This document shows, in pieces, positions 11,448 to 22,364 of a stretch of DNA of 64,000 bases. How positions within the stretch are numbered: the stretch's first letter is position 1; each line of letters starts with the position of its first letter. A model generated the notes under the pieces. That model worked only from the letters and a program-made list of their open reading frames with translations, had not been told where the DNA came from and did no database searches. A program made the position numbers and the translations under genes. The stretch comes from Lepas anatifera (taxonomy: Eukaryota > Arthropoda > Thecostraca > Lepadidae), in assembly GCA_034440635.1 (NCBI GenBank), contig JAOTON010001261.1, positions 310,001-374,000 on the forward strand. Reading direction: 5' to 3'.

Positions 11448-14267
11448 TATTTTTATGTTACAATACCCATTAAGGGAACCGAAAACCGGCCTGCGTTGAA
11501 ATGCTTCGTCCATTGCTAGTCACGAATGCCTGGCTGGCTGAACAGCTAGCTTCCTCAGAAATCGGATTAAGTAAATCGATTAAAACATCACACGTGTTCG
11601 TAAAGCTGACGTACCGACTGCTGAGCGCCGTGACCACCTGCGATATCGATACAGCGCCGCGGGGAACGGTCACGTGACTGCCTGCGCGTGCATTTACACC
11701 GGCGGCCACCTGCGATTACCTATGTAAATAAAGGAAGTGCATCATGGCGAGTGGTGCGCCTCCGCCCTGGAACGCCCCCGCCCCTTTTCCAGCCGCGACC
11801 GTGGGGGATGGGGCAGGGGGTAATTGGTGTCGTGAATCACTTGCCGAGGGCGATGTATGGGTGGGGGTTTGGGGAGGGGTGACCTAGTTTTACAGACACA
11901 ACAGACACACACACAGATAGTGACTGCGTGGTTACAATTGGGTGTATCGATGGAGACGAAAAAGCGACAGTTTTATCGACCATTCTAACATCGCGGGAAA
12001 CCATCAAACCTGAACCGTATCACCGGTTAGCTTTCAACACACAGACTAAACTATGCTTTTTCACGAAATCATCGATCATGTTTTTTCCTGCTCAGAATCG
12101 ATGTGACGGCGAAGTTGTGTCGCTGCTAGACGGCGAGCGGCACATCAGTTCCCATTGGGCGAAAGTGGCGCGCGCTCGGTCCATTGAATGGTGTGGCGAT
12201 TAGGCCGACTGATGAACTGAAGGCGCTCAAATAAGTGATTCTTGCTGGTGATATTTTTTGGCAGTGGACAGAAATCGAGGGAAGTGGTGATTTTAGCCGA
12301 GCGGCGCTGAGACCAATAGCAATCATTGGCGGTGAACTGATTTGTAATCAGTGACCGAATGAAAGTTGGGGCGGATTCATACCAGGGCTTATTTTTAGGG
12401 CATTCACCTGCACATAAATATTATACCAGAGATCAACGGTTACATGTATTTCATCAGAGCGGGGATCAGTTGATTTAGTCCAGCCGGAGCCAGCTGTTTG
12501 TTCGCTGCCAGTCAGCTGCCATCGCTGTGTCTGTCGATGCAGCGTACCCGTCGTGGGTGCATTCCCCAGGGCGCACAGGTGCGATCTGCATGGCTAACAA
12601 ACAGCCGGCAGACTCCGACACAGGCACCAGATTTGTCACCGTTTGTTGAACGACACCCACCGCGGGCGCGTTGGCAACTGTCGCGCCCTTTTTGTGGCAA
12701 CGCTGTGGAGGGGCGGCGGTGTGGGTGCTAATAGGTAACACAGGCCAACGGTGTCGATCAGCACTGCAAGCAGGTGTAATCCCCACAGGTGTTTCTACCC
12801 GAGTAAAGGTGACGAAAGAGTGTTATTTTGATTGGTTAAAACAGTTTTTCATATTTTGTTCTGGATTTATTCGGAGGAGATTGATGATAAGGCGTGCTCC
12901 AAAAAATCAAGATGGAGAATATGTTACAGCTCTTAAAAATATCAAATAGTAAAGCCTGGTTATAAACTGTTGTCAGGCAGCTCGCTCAGATGGTGTATTT
13001 TTGGGATGCAAACTATCCAGTCGCTTCTCTGAAAATCCTCCAGAATACTGTGTTGCCACGTCGTAAATATCCACAAAACTTTACACTGAATCTCTTTGGC
13101 GCTTCTGCGAAAGCTACGGCCTCGGTTCAGGCAACAGCAAGCAACAATTCCTGCAAAATCATCTCTTCCCTTTATGATATTTGCTGGTCAGGAGCAAATG
13201 TCGGCCATAAGCCATAATGCTGCGGAAAAGAATAGCTTTGAATACATTGAATTCAGATTATAAAAAACAACATTTAGGGATGTCATAGCAGACATTTAAA
13301 CAACCCGGAGAAATACTTGTTTCAATGGAAAGCCTAAATGTATTCTCCCTAAAGCACTGCAGGGCAGATCAATGGCAACAATCGAAAAAGATTGATCCCT
13401 CATTGCATACGCGCTGGAAGAGCAAAGGGGCAGAGGACCTGTCCCCCTCCCATCGAAGGCTTTCCCTATTTGAGTGAAATTGAGACTGCATGGGAAAAAC
13501 TGTTGTCGGCTTGTGCGGAAGGAAACAAGGATAGCCCTAGCCACTGAGTTGTTGGCTCTAGAGGGGAGCGTTTCAGGTAGACTGTAGGACGGGGGCCGCT
13601 GGGCCCCTCACCCGTTTACCAATGGCAACCCTTACACCTCATTTGCTATTCAAAACTAACGTTTGCCCAAGTCAGGCTATGCTCCTTCTCGTCTTACCCA
13701 TCGAATGTGTGTGAGCTAGGACCGAATTTGTTGCAGGTAGCTCTTGGGCTGCCTCTACCTCTGCACTGTGCTGTTGATCATAGTAATTAGGGAAGGCAAA
13801 CAAATTCCTGCCTCATGGAACACATGATACCAGATCTCGACCTTGTTCAGTGACTGGTTATTATGGAAATTCAGTCCCTCCTCGGAAGTAAATAGAGAAT
13901 GGACATTGTGATTATTGAATTTCCCGAGATGTGACAATTAGTACTTTGCTATTAATAATGTTCTTGATTAATATTATAATATTAACAAATAGTAACAATG
14001 AATCAATTAATAATAAATGGTTATTATAATATAATAATTACTTGATTACTCATTAATCAAGTTATTAATTATGTATTACAATTATACAGCATTTGCACAG
14101 GTATGTTTATTTTGAGCTATATGGTAAATTCTGTCCCTGGAGAAACTTCAAACTGCTTTGGTAACGCTGATGTGCGGCTCGTCAAAAACAGTCTATCAAT
14201 CTCCAAAAACAAGGGATGTGGATTTTCTGGGGTGATTCGGGGTGGCCAAATTTACCCCCAAAAAATC

Positions 14268-14425
14268 AGCAGGCGTGGGTCCAGGATTTCAGTCAAGGGG
14301 GCCGCCTACGTCGAGGGAGGGGCTGTGCAAACTAATGGCGCGCTGGCATTTTCCGCCGGGCACGCCCGGCTGGCCCAGAGATAGGGCGCGCGCCCCCGCG
14401 CCCTCCACCCCCTGGATCCGTGTCT
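14268..14425. mobile_element. Possible hAT-type MITE, GC-rich
   Basis: The left end GGCGTGGGTCCAGGATTTC and the right end CCCCCTGGATCCGTGTCTG are imperfect inverted ends like those of the other hAT MITEs here. No TSD is seen. The interior is GC-rich and the ORFs over it are shadows. Confidence 0.45.
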
Positions 14426-16110
14426 GGGCCGTATTTGGTGAAATATAGAAGGAGGGCTTTTTGGCTCTATCACAACCCTGTCGAATAATATGAAACCTAT
14501 CAGCAGTCCCTTAGATGAAACTGATGAACATCCGAGCGATATTCTTACGGTGCTTGACATTTGATCCAGGGTGCTCGGGCAAATATATACAAATCCACAC
14601 ACTTTCCAAAAATGGACACGTCTTATCATACAAAGACAATGTTTACAATCGACGCCCACCAACCGTGGCCGCCTGCCGGTTGACCCTGTTCCCTGCCGAA
14701 GTAGGTGCATCAGCCGCCCTGCCTCCACCATAAGAGCAGGGGCAGGGGCGGGGGGCGGGGGAGGGGTGCAGCAGAGGGTCCGCCTCCTTTCTGGGAGGGC
14801 TGCAGTGCTGCGGTGTCCGGTGCCGTCGTCAGCAGGCCTCCAGCAGACCGTCCCCAGAGTCCTCACTGCGAAGATCACGGCCGATGCGCTGTGGTGAGGG
14901 GTGTTGAGGTGGTTGTCGTGTAGAGGTGACCGAAAATCGCGGTGCGGATTAGTTGAGCTGAAGCGGCAGTGAGCGTTCATGGAGTGATTGAGACATTTTG
15001 ATAATTTTGGTAGATGTCTGATGATGCCCAGCGGCAGCAATTTATGGGTTATATTTTAAGAGAGGCCTTACGAAGATCAGCTGTTTGGTTCTGTTACCTG
15101 CACGAGAACGCTGCTGAAATTTCCACTGCGTTTCACCAGGGCTCTGGGGTTATTTATTCACCTCTGCTGGTCGACTGCGGTCGTTGAATCTTGGTCTTGA
15201 TTGATGTCTGAAATACTTTAATGGAGTAGCTGGGACCTAAATCATCCCCCGCTCTGTTTAGCGTTCCTTCCGGGGAAAGCAACGGGTAACCAGTCATTTC
15301 GTAAATTGCACTAAATTTTGATGAATGTCAGGGGAATATTTTCCTACTGCTCCCCTATTTCGACTAAGGCAGAGTTGCTGCCGTCGGTGGCGGACACTGT
15401 TCTGCTGAATAATCAATGCAACTGCTTCCAGGTGAAACTTAGGATCGGACAGCTTACAAATGACACTTGGATGTGTGTGTGAAACGGTTGATAAATTCTA
15501 GAGCAGCTGCCAGGAATGCAAAAAAGTCAGTGAAACATATGATATAGAAGGCAAGGGCCCAGCGAAATCGTGCTGGAAGACACTCCCGATAGAGTATCCG
15601 GCCTGAGGTTCACCGTAAAGTCCGACCTACAGCAGAAGCCGCCACACGTCTCCAGGAACCATGAAGTGTAAAATTCGGGCGCCCGGCATCCCGCGCCTCG
15701 GTGAGTAGCAAACCTTGACGTATCAGGATCGCCATGTGTTTTACATGCTGAGTACGTACATGTAAAAATGAAAATACGCTGTTTGAGCACTTCGGCATGC
15801 CCGGAAAACTGGGGCATCTGGGGACCGCACTCCCAAATGCCGGTTAGCCTCGATATAATGCCTCTGCGGACGGCTTTAAAAAACGCATTTTTGCTTTGCA
15901 ATCTATTCGCGGTATGCGATTACCTGTGTTCCATCTCAGGTGCTTACTGATCTTGCTAATAAACGGTATAAAAGGAAACACATTTATGACGAATTAATTG
16001 ACCGAGAAAAATTAAGATACAATTCATTTTTGGCGAAACTTTGAGATGGCAACTGATCCCATAACTACGATGTTTCAGTTGCCATAAACAAATCTCGAAC
16101 TCTGTTTACC
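14426..16110. other. Noncoding stretch with a G-quadruplex-type motif
   Basis: 14738-14766 has five G-runs of four or more separated by one- or two-base loops. That accounts for the Pro/Arg/Gly-rich ORFs on both strands (14306-15040), which I treat as compositional. Nothing else is recognised. Confidence 0.55.
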
Positions 16111-16320
16111 TGAGCACCTTTGGTAAAACCTGTCGGCGCGCTTTCATACAATACATCTCTTGTCGCCACTTTCGGTGGTCCGCTGCTGGGTAATGAGGCC
16201 GCTCCTACCGACCACCACCCTCTGACTTATGGGTGCAAGTCTGACAAACTCTATCTCCTTGACTCTGTTCTGGCTCATAAACAGTGGCTCACTTTGTGCC
16301 GACGCTCGCGCCGCTAACTG
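16111..16320 (+). repeat. Interspersed repeat X, copy 1
   Basis: Begins TGAGCACCTTTGGTAAAACC and includes CATAAACAGTGGCTCACTTTG near 16276-16296. The inverse of 18480-18668 matches it along its length (for example CATAAACAGCGCCTCAACTTG). Both copies carry an open frame reading like SFGG...VLxHKQxLxLCRxS. I do not recognise the family. It could be a SINE, a MITE or a piece of an old coding element. Confidence 0.6.
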
Positions 16321-16330
16321 CCGCTGCAGA

Positions 16331-17115
16331 CACAATGCAGAACGGTCTGGCCGGCCATTCCCGTCACGTGTCCGGCCGGAGGGCCGAGGCGCTGACGACA
16401 GAGCTGATTTGCCTTATTCAGATTAGATTTCCGCAGATGGTTGTATGTTAATGAGCCTGGCCATCCGTGCCATCATCGTAAGGAATGGTAATATTATTTC
16501 AAAGTGGTCCTTACCTGATCAAAGGGGGTAGTTTGGGAGTGATCCTTGGTAGCAGGTGTGAATAGTAACGTGCCGGTTATGGCAAGAGCGAGGAGCCCAC
16601 ATACCAAGGCGTGAAACCAACATCTTACGAGGCCGCAGGCTCAATCATACACTTCGTTTCTTATTCAGCGTACCGACGGTTCCAGAACTGGTGCAATGTG
16701 TGATAGTTGATATCTGCTAGACTTCTCTGAATATCAAGGACATGTTGCTACATAATCCATTCTGTCGGGTATGTCACCGGCAGCAACATGATGATGTTGG
16801 CACGAGTGTGTTGATATCCCATTCCAGTCCTTGGGATGTCATATGGGATCAATCATAACTGATGGGGTATCCGTTGAATGGTTTTGGTGATGGAACATTT
16901 CATTTTCTGTCGTGACTTTTGAGAGGAGGAGAGGGGACAAAAGAGTCATGCTATTGCAATTAAGTTCTTTGGCAAATAAGGAAAAACATCCCTTTCCCCA
17001 TCGACTCATCCACTTCATCTAATGTCCTGAATTTTCTTACACCCTTTTCGGGAAGGTCAAAGGAGGAAAAAGTTCAAACCAGCTGCCAACCAAATCCAAA
17101 AAGCAAAAGCTGTGG
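16331..17115. other. Noncoding stretch, nothing recognised
   Basis: No ORF with recognisable homology, and no repeat structure or RNA gene seen. Confidence 0.5.
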
Positions 17116-17123
17116 CGTCGAAA

Positions 17124-17334
17124 CAATGGCGGACGCAGGGGGGGCATTCCGGCTATGGCCCCCCAAAGCGCTGGAGGGGGGCCAAACTATCTTTGCCCCC
17201 GCCCCAATTTTTTTGAAAAAGGTGTTTACGCTAGGTCTGTAGAGCAAAAAATATTTGCTCCCACCCCCTCCCCTCATGAGGAGAGGCAGACATGGGTTTG
17301 CCCCCCCCAAAACTCGGGTCTGCGTCCGCCCCTG
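17124..17334. mobile_element. hAT-type MITE, subfamily E (CAATGGCGGACGCAGG...CCCCTG)
   Basis: Ends CAATGGCGGACGCAGGGG and CTGCGTCCGCCCCTG are inverted. TSDs CGTCGAAA (17116-17123) and CGTCGGAA (17335-17342) match at 7 of 8. The interior landmarks GAAAAAGGTGTTTACGCTAG and GGTCTGTAGAGCAAAAAATA recur in the copies at 36.1 and 52.8 kb. Confidence 0.85.
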
Positions 17335-17639
17335 CGTCGGAAGGTGATACATACTTCTACAATTCGAATAATTATTATAATAAGACTGAAACTGAACATT
17401 TTAAAACACAAAAACAGTAAATTTATTTACCTGCCAGCTGTCACTATGGCACCTTCGTTCATTTACATTTGTACAACCCTTAACACGCGCACGGGGGGCC
17501 TCGGAGGCCCCCACCTGTTTTTCGAGGTGGCCGGAGAACCGCTTGTGGCCGAAAACAAAACGTGGCCACATTTACAGAATTTAATAGGCGTCGATTGGTG
17601 AAGACTTTTGACAATCGGTAGAAAATTTTTGACTTATAG

Positions 17640-18330
17640 GCTTTCAAAGTCAGACCTGCATTTTGAGATCGCCGTAAACGCACGGTCGGACCAGTTAGCT
17701 TGCATTGACGACCGAGTGGTGACGTCATAACGTCATATAAGCGGGATTATATGTCAGGTCACTTCACATGAAGTCAAGGTCAGGTCAAGGTCACAGGTCA
17801 GGTCATATCTGCGCTTTCAAGGTCACTGACCACTGTGCGTCCGGCCAAATGACGTTACCCCGTCTGCATATATTATGCTATGACGTCATCGGTAGGGTAC
17901 CCCAATACAAGGTCAGGTCAAGGTCAAGGTCAAGGTCATTGGGAAGGTCAATCCTCATTTCCCGCCAAACAGTGGCTACAGTGTTAGTCAAAGTGTAAAT
18001 AATAAGTAGTATACCATATGGTGACTTAAAGGTCAATGATTGATGACCTTGCCCAAAGTTGTGGGGAAGCCTCTTTGAGACCTCTTTCTATGAACCTTGT
18101 CTGCCTTTAGCTTATTCCCGCCATTTTCCGCATAATCCGGTATTTACCAATCGATCCCCAGCATGGCCAATATTTGACCTTTACGACCTCGTTTGACCTT
18201 GAAGATATTGACCTAGGTCAATGAAAATTGGTCATCATGTAGTCCCATAGCCCCCACCCACCTACCAAATGGCGGTTTTCTAGCTCTTAGTTTCGAGATC
18301 TTGGGGGTCTCGGCCCCTCGTGGCGTTGTG
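17640..18330 (-). repeat. AGGTCA-array repeat family, copy 1
   Basis: About 0.7 kb carrying many AGGTCA/TGACCT words. The plus strand has a run of AGGTCA direct repeats at 17773-17806 and again at 17911-17938, then TGACCT words at 18170-18210 ending in a palindromic TTGACCTAGGTCAATG (about 18209-18224). The reverse complement aligns with 34.43-35.40 kb: shared landmarks include GACCTAGGTCAATAT followed by TTCAAGG, TGACGTCATA, and GACGTCACC before CTCGGTC. AGGTCA is the nuclear-receptor half-site, but here the clusters are part of a dispersed repeat, so any regulatory role is speculative. Confidence 0.75.
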
Positions 18331-18479
18331 CCAGCCCCCTGTGGTGTTAACTTATGTTTGCCGTCAAGAACTGCTTACATCCCCGCTTTTGTCAACATGT
18401 TTTTGTTTTTGCGCTTACAGATGGTGTGAATAGAATAAACAGCATACAATATTCATTCAATATCACATAGGATTCAGTT

Positions 18480-18703
18480 AGTGACTGACGGCACAAGTTG
18501 AGGCGCTGTTTATGAACCAGAACACAGCCAAGGAGATGCGTTAAGTCAGAGGATTGGTTGGTGGTGGGCACGGTCTTATTATCAAGCGGCGAGCCACCGA
18601 AACTGGCGATCGCTGAAACCGGAGACGCATTGTAAAAAAGGCGCCAAGTCTTACAAAAGGTGCTCAGGTAAGAGCTTGTCAGACCCGGACCCATAGGTCA
18701 GAG
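18480..18703 (-). repeat. Interspersed repeat X, copy 2 (inverted)
   Basis: The reverse complement matches 16111-16320. The reverse strand reads CTCTGACCTATGGGTCC, TACCTGAGCACCTTTTG, then a TTTCGGTGG segment, then GTTCTGGTTCATAAACAGCG. A CCTCTGACYTATGGGT block sits before the TGAGCACC start here but inside the 16-kb copy, so the two differ by internal rearrangement. The frame open across this copy (minus, 18392-18694) matches the 16-kb frame at the amino-acid level. Confidence 0.6.
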
Positions 18704-19024
18704 GGTTGGTCAGATAAGATAAGACAAGAGGTAAGTTAAGCTAAAATGAGACTCCTATACCGCGAACAGAATATAATTATCTAGCTTGTCCTGAAAATAA
18801 GACTGTTTGCCACACCGTGTGAAGTTGAAGCCTGTGAAGGCGGAAGGGTCAGGATCTCAAGGGCGGGAGATCAGGGCATGGAGTATTCATCCCAATTATT
18901 TCCAGCCAATGCCGCGGGGTAAGTGTTAATAATTCTCATTTCAGAGGGAGACAGTTCTCCCCACCACCTTTTAGCCTGTGGCGCCACCCGTAGTTGAAGG
19001 CCCTGTGTGAGTCTGGGGTTAAGC

Positions 19025-19180
19025 CAGTGGCGGATCCAGGACAGCATTTCGTGGGGGACTAGAGGGCTCCAGTCTCCAACCGCCATTACCTCGGAACAGC
19101 CTTCGGCTATGCATTAACTACAGGAACTCTGACATTTCAGAGGGCTGAGCCCCCCCTAGCCCGCCTTGTATCCGCCACTG
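19025..19180 (+). mobile_element. hAT-type MITE, subfamily A, perfect TSD
   Basis: 156 bp, ends CAGTGGCGGATCCAGGA / TATCCGCCACTG. Perfect 8-bp TSD GGTTAAGC at 19017-19024 and 19181-19188. The interior (ATGCATTAACTACAGG, CTCTGACATTTCAGAGGG) is nearly the same as in the 30.76-kb copy. Confidence 0.93.
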
Positions 19181-19552
19181 GGTTAAGCGATGTCCGTGGG
19201 TGTTGTCCGCACGGTCGATGGGAAACTCACCGAGACAAGTGAGAAGCATGCCCAGGGGAGTGCTTCCCTGGAACTGAGCAACAGTCGCATCATTTCGTTC
19301 AGTGTTTTAGGGAGACGCTAGAAATGAGAAGAAGCCAACGGCTTGTGAAAGTGAAAATAAATTTAGCAGTGTGCAGCCTTTATGGCATAGAACGGAGATG
19401 ATTGCGCTTTGACCTTATCTTTAGCCCAGTTGTGCGGGCTGACTATCTTTGAAGACAAGACATTTGTAAATTGCAGTAAGTAAAGTGCAATTTAATGGAC
19501 AGACCAGTCTACAAGACTGATAATGGTCTATGAAATTCACCAACTCACAACT

Positions 19553-19837
19553 CATAGGCTGATACAGGATTATAGACCGGGGTGGGGGGAGGGGGCACAT
19601 GGCCAGGGGTTGGGTGTCAACCAGACCAGGGGGCGTCACTTTCGGACGGGAAAATCCATCAGGTGGGCGCCAAATCCTATCGTGGGGCGTTGATTCTGGC
19701 ATCTTTGGGAGGGGGACGAGTGAGAAGCGACATTTTGGGGTGCCATCGACCTTTCAGAATGGTGCCGTGACCATGTCAGGGGTGTCATTGGTCGACCGAG
19801 GGGCAAGGACCCTCTTGACCCCCTGGATATGCCTATG
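19553..19837 (-). mobile_element. hAT-type MITE, subfamily B, perfect TSD
   Basis: 285 bp, ends CATAGGCTGATACAGGATT / CCTGGATATGCCTATG, flanked by perfect 8-bp duplications TCACAACT (19545-19552, 19838-19845). The interior carries the subfamily B landmarks in reverse orientation: GCGACATTTTGGGGTGCCAT, TCGACCTTTCAG, and GGTGGGCGCCAAATCCTATC. The ends have drifted more than in the 47.5 and 53.7 kb copies. Confidence 0.9.
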
Positions 19838-19845
19838 TCACAACT

Positions 19846-20385
19846 TGCTCCCTGTTTTGCTCTTTTGACGCAATAATTTATCAAATTCGAAGTTACTTTA
19901 CCTTGAGTATGCTTTGGCGTACCAAACGGTATAACTGTTTTTTTCGGTTTGCATTTGCTCTTATCTAGCTATGGTGACTTAGGAACTTCTGTTACTTGTG
20001 TTGTATTTAAATTGACTAGTTTTGTTTGACAGGCAAATATCTGCCGACACTGGAGACTGGACATTATTTGCAATGATATATCGGAACTTCGAGCAAATTC
20101 ATATCTGAAGCAGTAACTGATACCGTCAGAAGCTGTAAATGTTCATCCTATCGTGTACCTACCCATCACATGTCACAGACCCCATCGATCTGTTTTCCAT
20201 GAATGCATTTAAAGCTTTGGAAAAAAACTATATTTTGGACTGGCTAAACAAATTCGTTTTGATGATCTGTCAGGTGGAAGAATCTGTACGTATTCAAGCA
20301 CGATGAAAATGAAAAAAAAGAACAATATGTTACACTTATGTAGCACTTTAATGAAATTTTTTCTCAGAAGTAATATAACATCAAC
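19846..20385. other. Noncoding stretch, nothing recognised
   Basis: AT-rich, no ORF of note, no repeat matched within the window. Confidence 0.5.
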
Positions 20386-20832
20386 TTAAAAGGGAATGTG
20401 TATCCTATTTTGTATTTAGGGGTACTTTTAGCAGAAAATCATGGAAGTGTCCATGATTTCTCTGAAAAAATGTACAATAAGCTTAATATTTCGTTTTTTT
20501 TAAATGCTCCTCTAGGAAAAGAAACATATATTTGCCTGTGGATGATGTCATGATCTGGCAACCACTACCGTATTCAATACGCTTCAAGGGCTTCGATTGG
20601 CTGATACTCACCGTGACGTTAGCATATGTCGTCACACCAACAGCCATGACAACTGTGACCTGCTGCTAAGGGTACATGAGGGGTAGGTACATTTCAGATA
20701 GGTTTTAGCTTTTTTCTATGGAAATCTCGAGTTCCAAGACAAATGATATATCGAGTACCGGGTTTTTTGACTTGCTTTACAACTTGGCTATCTCAGTTAA
20801 AATCATGTTATGAAGGTGCCACATTCCTTTAA
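20386..20832 (+). mobile_element. TTAA-flanked MITE, copy 1
   Basis: 447 bp including TTAA at both borders (20386-20389, 20829-20832). Inverted ends are about AAGGGAATGTG on the left and GGTGCCACATTCCTT on the right. The reverse complement matches the element at 40.39-40.87 kb throughout: GATGATGTCATGATCTG, GGGCTTCGATTGGCTGATAC, GTCGTCACACCAACAGC and AACTTGGCTATCTCAGTTAAAA are shared landmarks. Noncoding. TTAA target choice fits piggyBac-like transposases, but the terminal bases are not the usual CCYT, so the family is open. Confidence 0.8.
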
Positions 20833-21085
20833 GGTTTTTTGGGATTTAGTTTCGGGAAATGTACAAAAAACATTTTTCGGATATTTTGAATCTATTTGAC
20901 GATTCTTTATCAACGGATGGTGTGACTCTGTGTCATAACATCCGTTGATAAAGAATCTTCAAATAGATTCGAAATATCCGATAACTATCTTTTTATACAT
21001 TACCAGAAACTAAATCCCGAAAACAATGTTGAATTCTCGGAGGGCTTATTGCTGATAGATATCACCATCCCGAAAAAAACCTTAA
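20829..21085. mobile_element. Second TTAA-bounded palindromic element
   Basis: Shares the TTAA at 20829-20832 with its left neighbour and ends at TTAA 21082-21085. Outer ends are TTAAGGTTTTTTGGGAT and ATCCCGAAAAAAACCTTAA. It also holds an inner inverted repeat of about 85 bp per arm (20838-20921 against 20938-21020) centred near 20930, with arms such as GATTCTTTATCAACGGATG. Noncoding foldback MITE. Confidence 0.75.
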
Positions 21086-21210
21086 AGTTGATGGAATAGG
21101 TTACACTATTTTCTGTGGCTTTATTCCGGGACCCAATATCATGCCTGTAAGAGTTTACATTCCATTTGAACGTCTATCACCGCACAATGCACTCAACTAA
21201 ACTCAGGGCG

Positions 21211-21405
21211 CCGGCCGGGTGGCCGAGTGGCTTCGTTGCCAGTCTTCGGATCGGATAGCATGGGTTAACGTGGGTTCAATCCCCACGACGGGAAACCGAC
21301 TTCCGTGTCCTATCTGACCCGGTGGAGAGGATCCTTAAACGCCCACGCCAATAATCCCTGTAGTTAGGCAAGAGTGCCTGTTGGGAGTGGACGTAATAAA
21401 AAATA
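21211..21405 (+). repeat. tRNA-derived SINE (Leu/Ser-like head)
   Basis: The tRNA-like head has an A box GTGGCCGAGTGG (about 21219-21230) and a B box GGTTCAATCC (21273-21282), followed by an unrelated body (CCCTGTAGTTAGGCAAGAG) and an A-rich tail (AATAAAAAATA). The lack of full cloverleaf pairing and the non-tRNA body argue for a SINE, not a working tRNA gene. Confidence 0.75.
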
Positions 21406-21439
21406 TCACCAGAATTTTACCGGCACGCATAGTAGAATG

Positions 21440-21593
21440 CAGTGGCGGATCCAGGACTTAATTTCAGGGAGGGTCTAAAGGCTCGAGCCTCCCCCGCCAC
21501 TACCTCGGACCAGCCTCCGGCCATGCCTTTACTACAGGCACTTATAAATTTAGAGGGACTGTTGAACCCCTGACCACCTTATATCCGCCACTT
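21440..21593 (+). mobile_element. hAT-type MITE, subfamily A
   Basis: Ends CAGTGGCGGATCCAGGA / TATCCGCCACTT. Imperfect 8-bp TSD GTAGAATG (21432-21439) / GCAGAATG (21594-21601). The right terminal G has changed to T. Confidence 0.8.
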
Positions 21594-21601
21594 GCAGAAT
21601 G

Positions 21602-22157
21602 CGAAAGGAATCCTGCAGTCTGACCGGCCCGCGCCCAGGCAACGGCACTCCGACTGTCAAGTTTCCCGAGCGCGAAATCTACTGAAACTTAGCAACGTCG
21701 CTGTCGATCTTGGTAACGTCGTTGTCGACGTGAGCCGTCAGTGATTCCTAGCTGAAGGAGGCTGGAGCTGAGCGTTGGCAGCCCAGTGCAGGGAAAATGG
21801 TCTGATGTGAGTGAGACCCATTAGTGGATCCGGGCCTCGAGCTCTGGGCCGAAATTCGGGCCAGCAGTCAGCACGGAGAGATGGGGGAGGGGGGATGGAA
21901 CTCGACATCATCTCTGGGTGACAATAATATCTGACGGAAAGGGGAGGGGGTCCTGCACGCACAAATCCCAGCATTAAATTTGATGTTTGGCGTTCGGTTT
22001 GGTGCAGTTTCGGCTTTACTGGACTTATGGGGTCTGATTTTGTATGGTCTCTTACATGTTCTCCGGCTGTTCGTAGCTCATGTCCGACTATTGGAGAAAG
22101 TTGGGGAGAGGGGAATCATTTTCTTCAGTCTATGGGGAAGGAGCTACGCATTTTATC
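21602..22157. other. Noncoding stretch, nothing recognised
   Basis: Short GC-rich patches give overlapping ORFs on both strands. None has a recognisable motif. Confidence 0.5.
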
Positions 22158-22165
22158 CTTGAAAC

Positions 22166-22322
22166 CATTGGCAAATATATGGGAGGCTAGGAGGGCTCAA
22201 GCCTCCCCCAAGCATAAGAGTGCCTATGTAGCTAATACACAACCGGAGACTGTTCTGAGGCAATGACAGGGAAGCCTCGAGCCGCCTACCTCCCCGCAAA
22301 TGAAGCTCTGGATCCGCCACTG
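22166..22322 (-). mobile_element. hAT-type MITE, subfamily A, diverged, reverse orientation
   Basis: The right end CTGGATCCGCCACTG (22308-22322) is the subfamily A terminus in reverse. The left end is CATTGGCAAAT... The flanks CTTGAAAC / CTTGGAGG agree at only 5 of 8. A further orphan end, CCCTGGATCCGCCATTG, follows at 22348-22364, so a second fragment abuts it. Confidence 0.65.
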
Positions 22323-22364
22323 CTTGGAGGGGTATGACCCGTGCCCTCCCTGGATCCGCCATTG

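Larger units (their letters stand above)
8982..14267. other. Noncoding stretch, mostly unique-looking
   Basis: No gene is recognised over 5 kb. Minor items are a possible SINE remnant near 10190-10270, a T-rich run at 10500-10516, a 29-bp tandem repeat at 11372-11447, and an AT-rich patch at 13950-14090 full of ATTAAT/TAATAT words. A 48-codon ORF starts at the ATG at 11743 (MASGAPPPWNAPAPFP...). It is proline-rich but has no supported splice site or homology, so I do not call it an exon. Confidence 0.5.

Noticed and set aside
11743..11883. Possible first exon starting MASGAPPPW
   Set aside because: 48 codons in C/G-rich DNA, with no donor site that extends it and no recognised homology.
14306..15040. 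244-codon ORF on the minus strand, one of the longest in the window
   Set aside because: It spans a MITE-like segment and a G-rich tract; overlapping frames on the plus strand are equally long. Low-complexity Pro/Arg content, no motif and no splice signals.
17773..17938. AGGTCA clusters considered as a local enhancer
   Set aside because: A homologous copy exists at 34.4-35.4 kb and no gene lies nearby, so a dispersed repeat is the simpler reading.
21211..21300. Functional tRNA-Leu/Ser gene at 21.2 kb
   Set aside because: A and B boxes are present, but the arms do not pair as a cloverleaf and an unrelated SINE body with an A-rich tail follows. The same reasoning applies at 33.4 and 52.6 kb.
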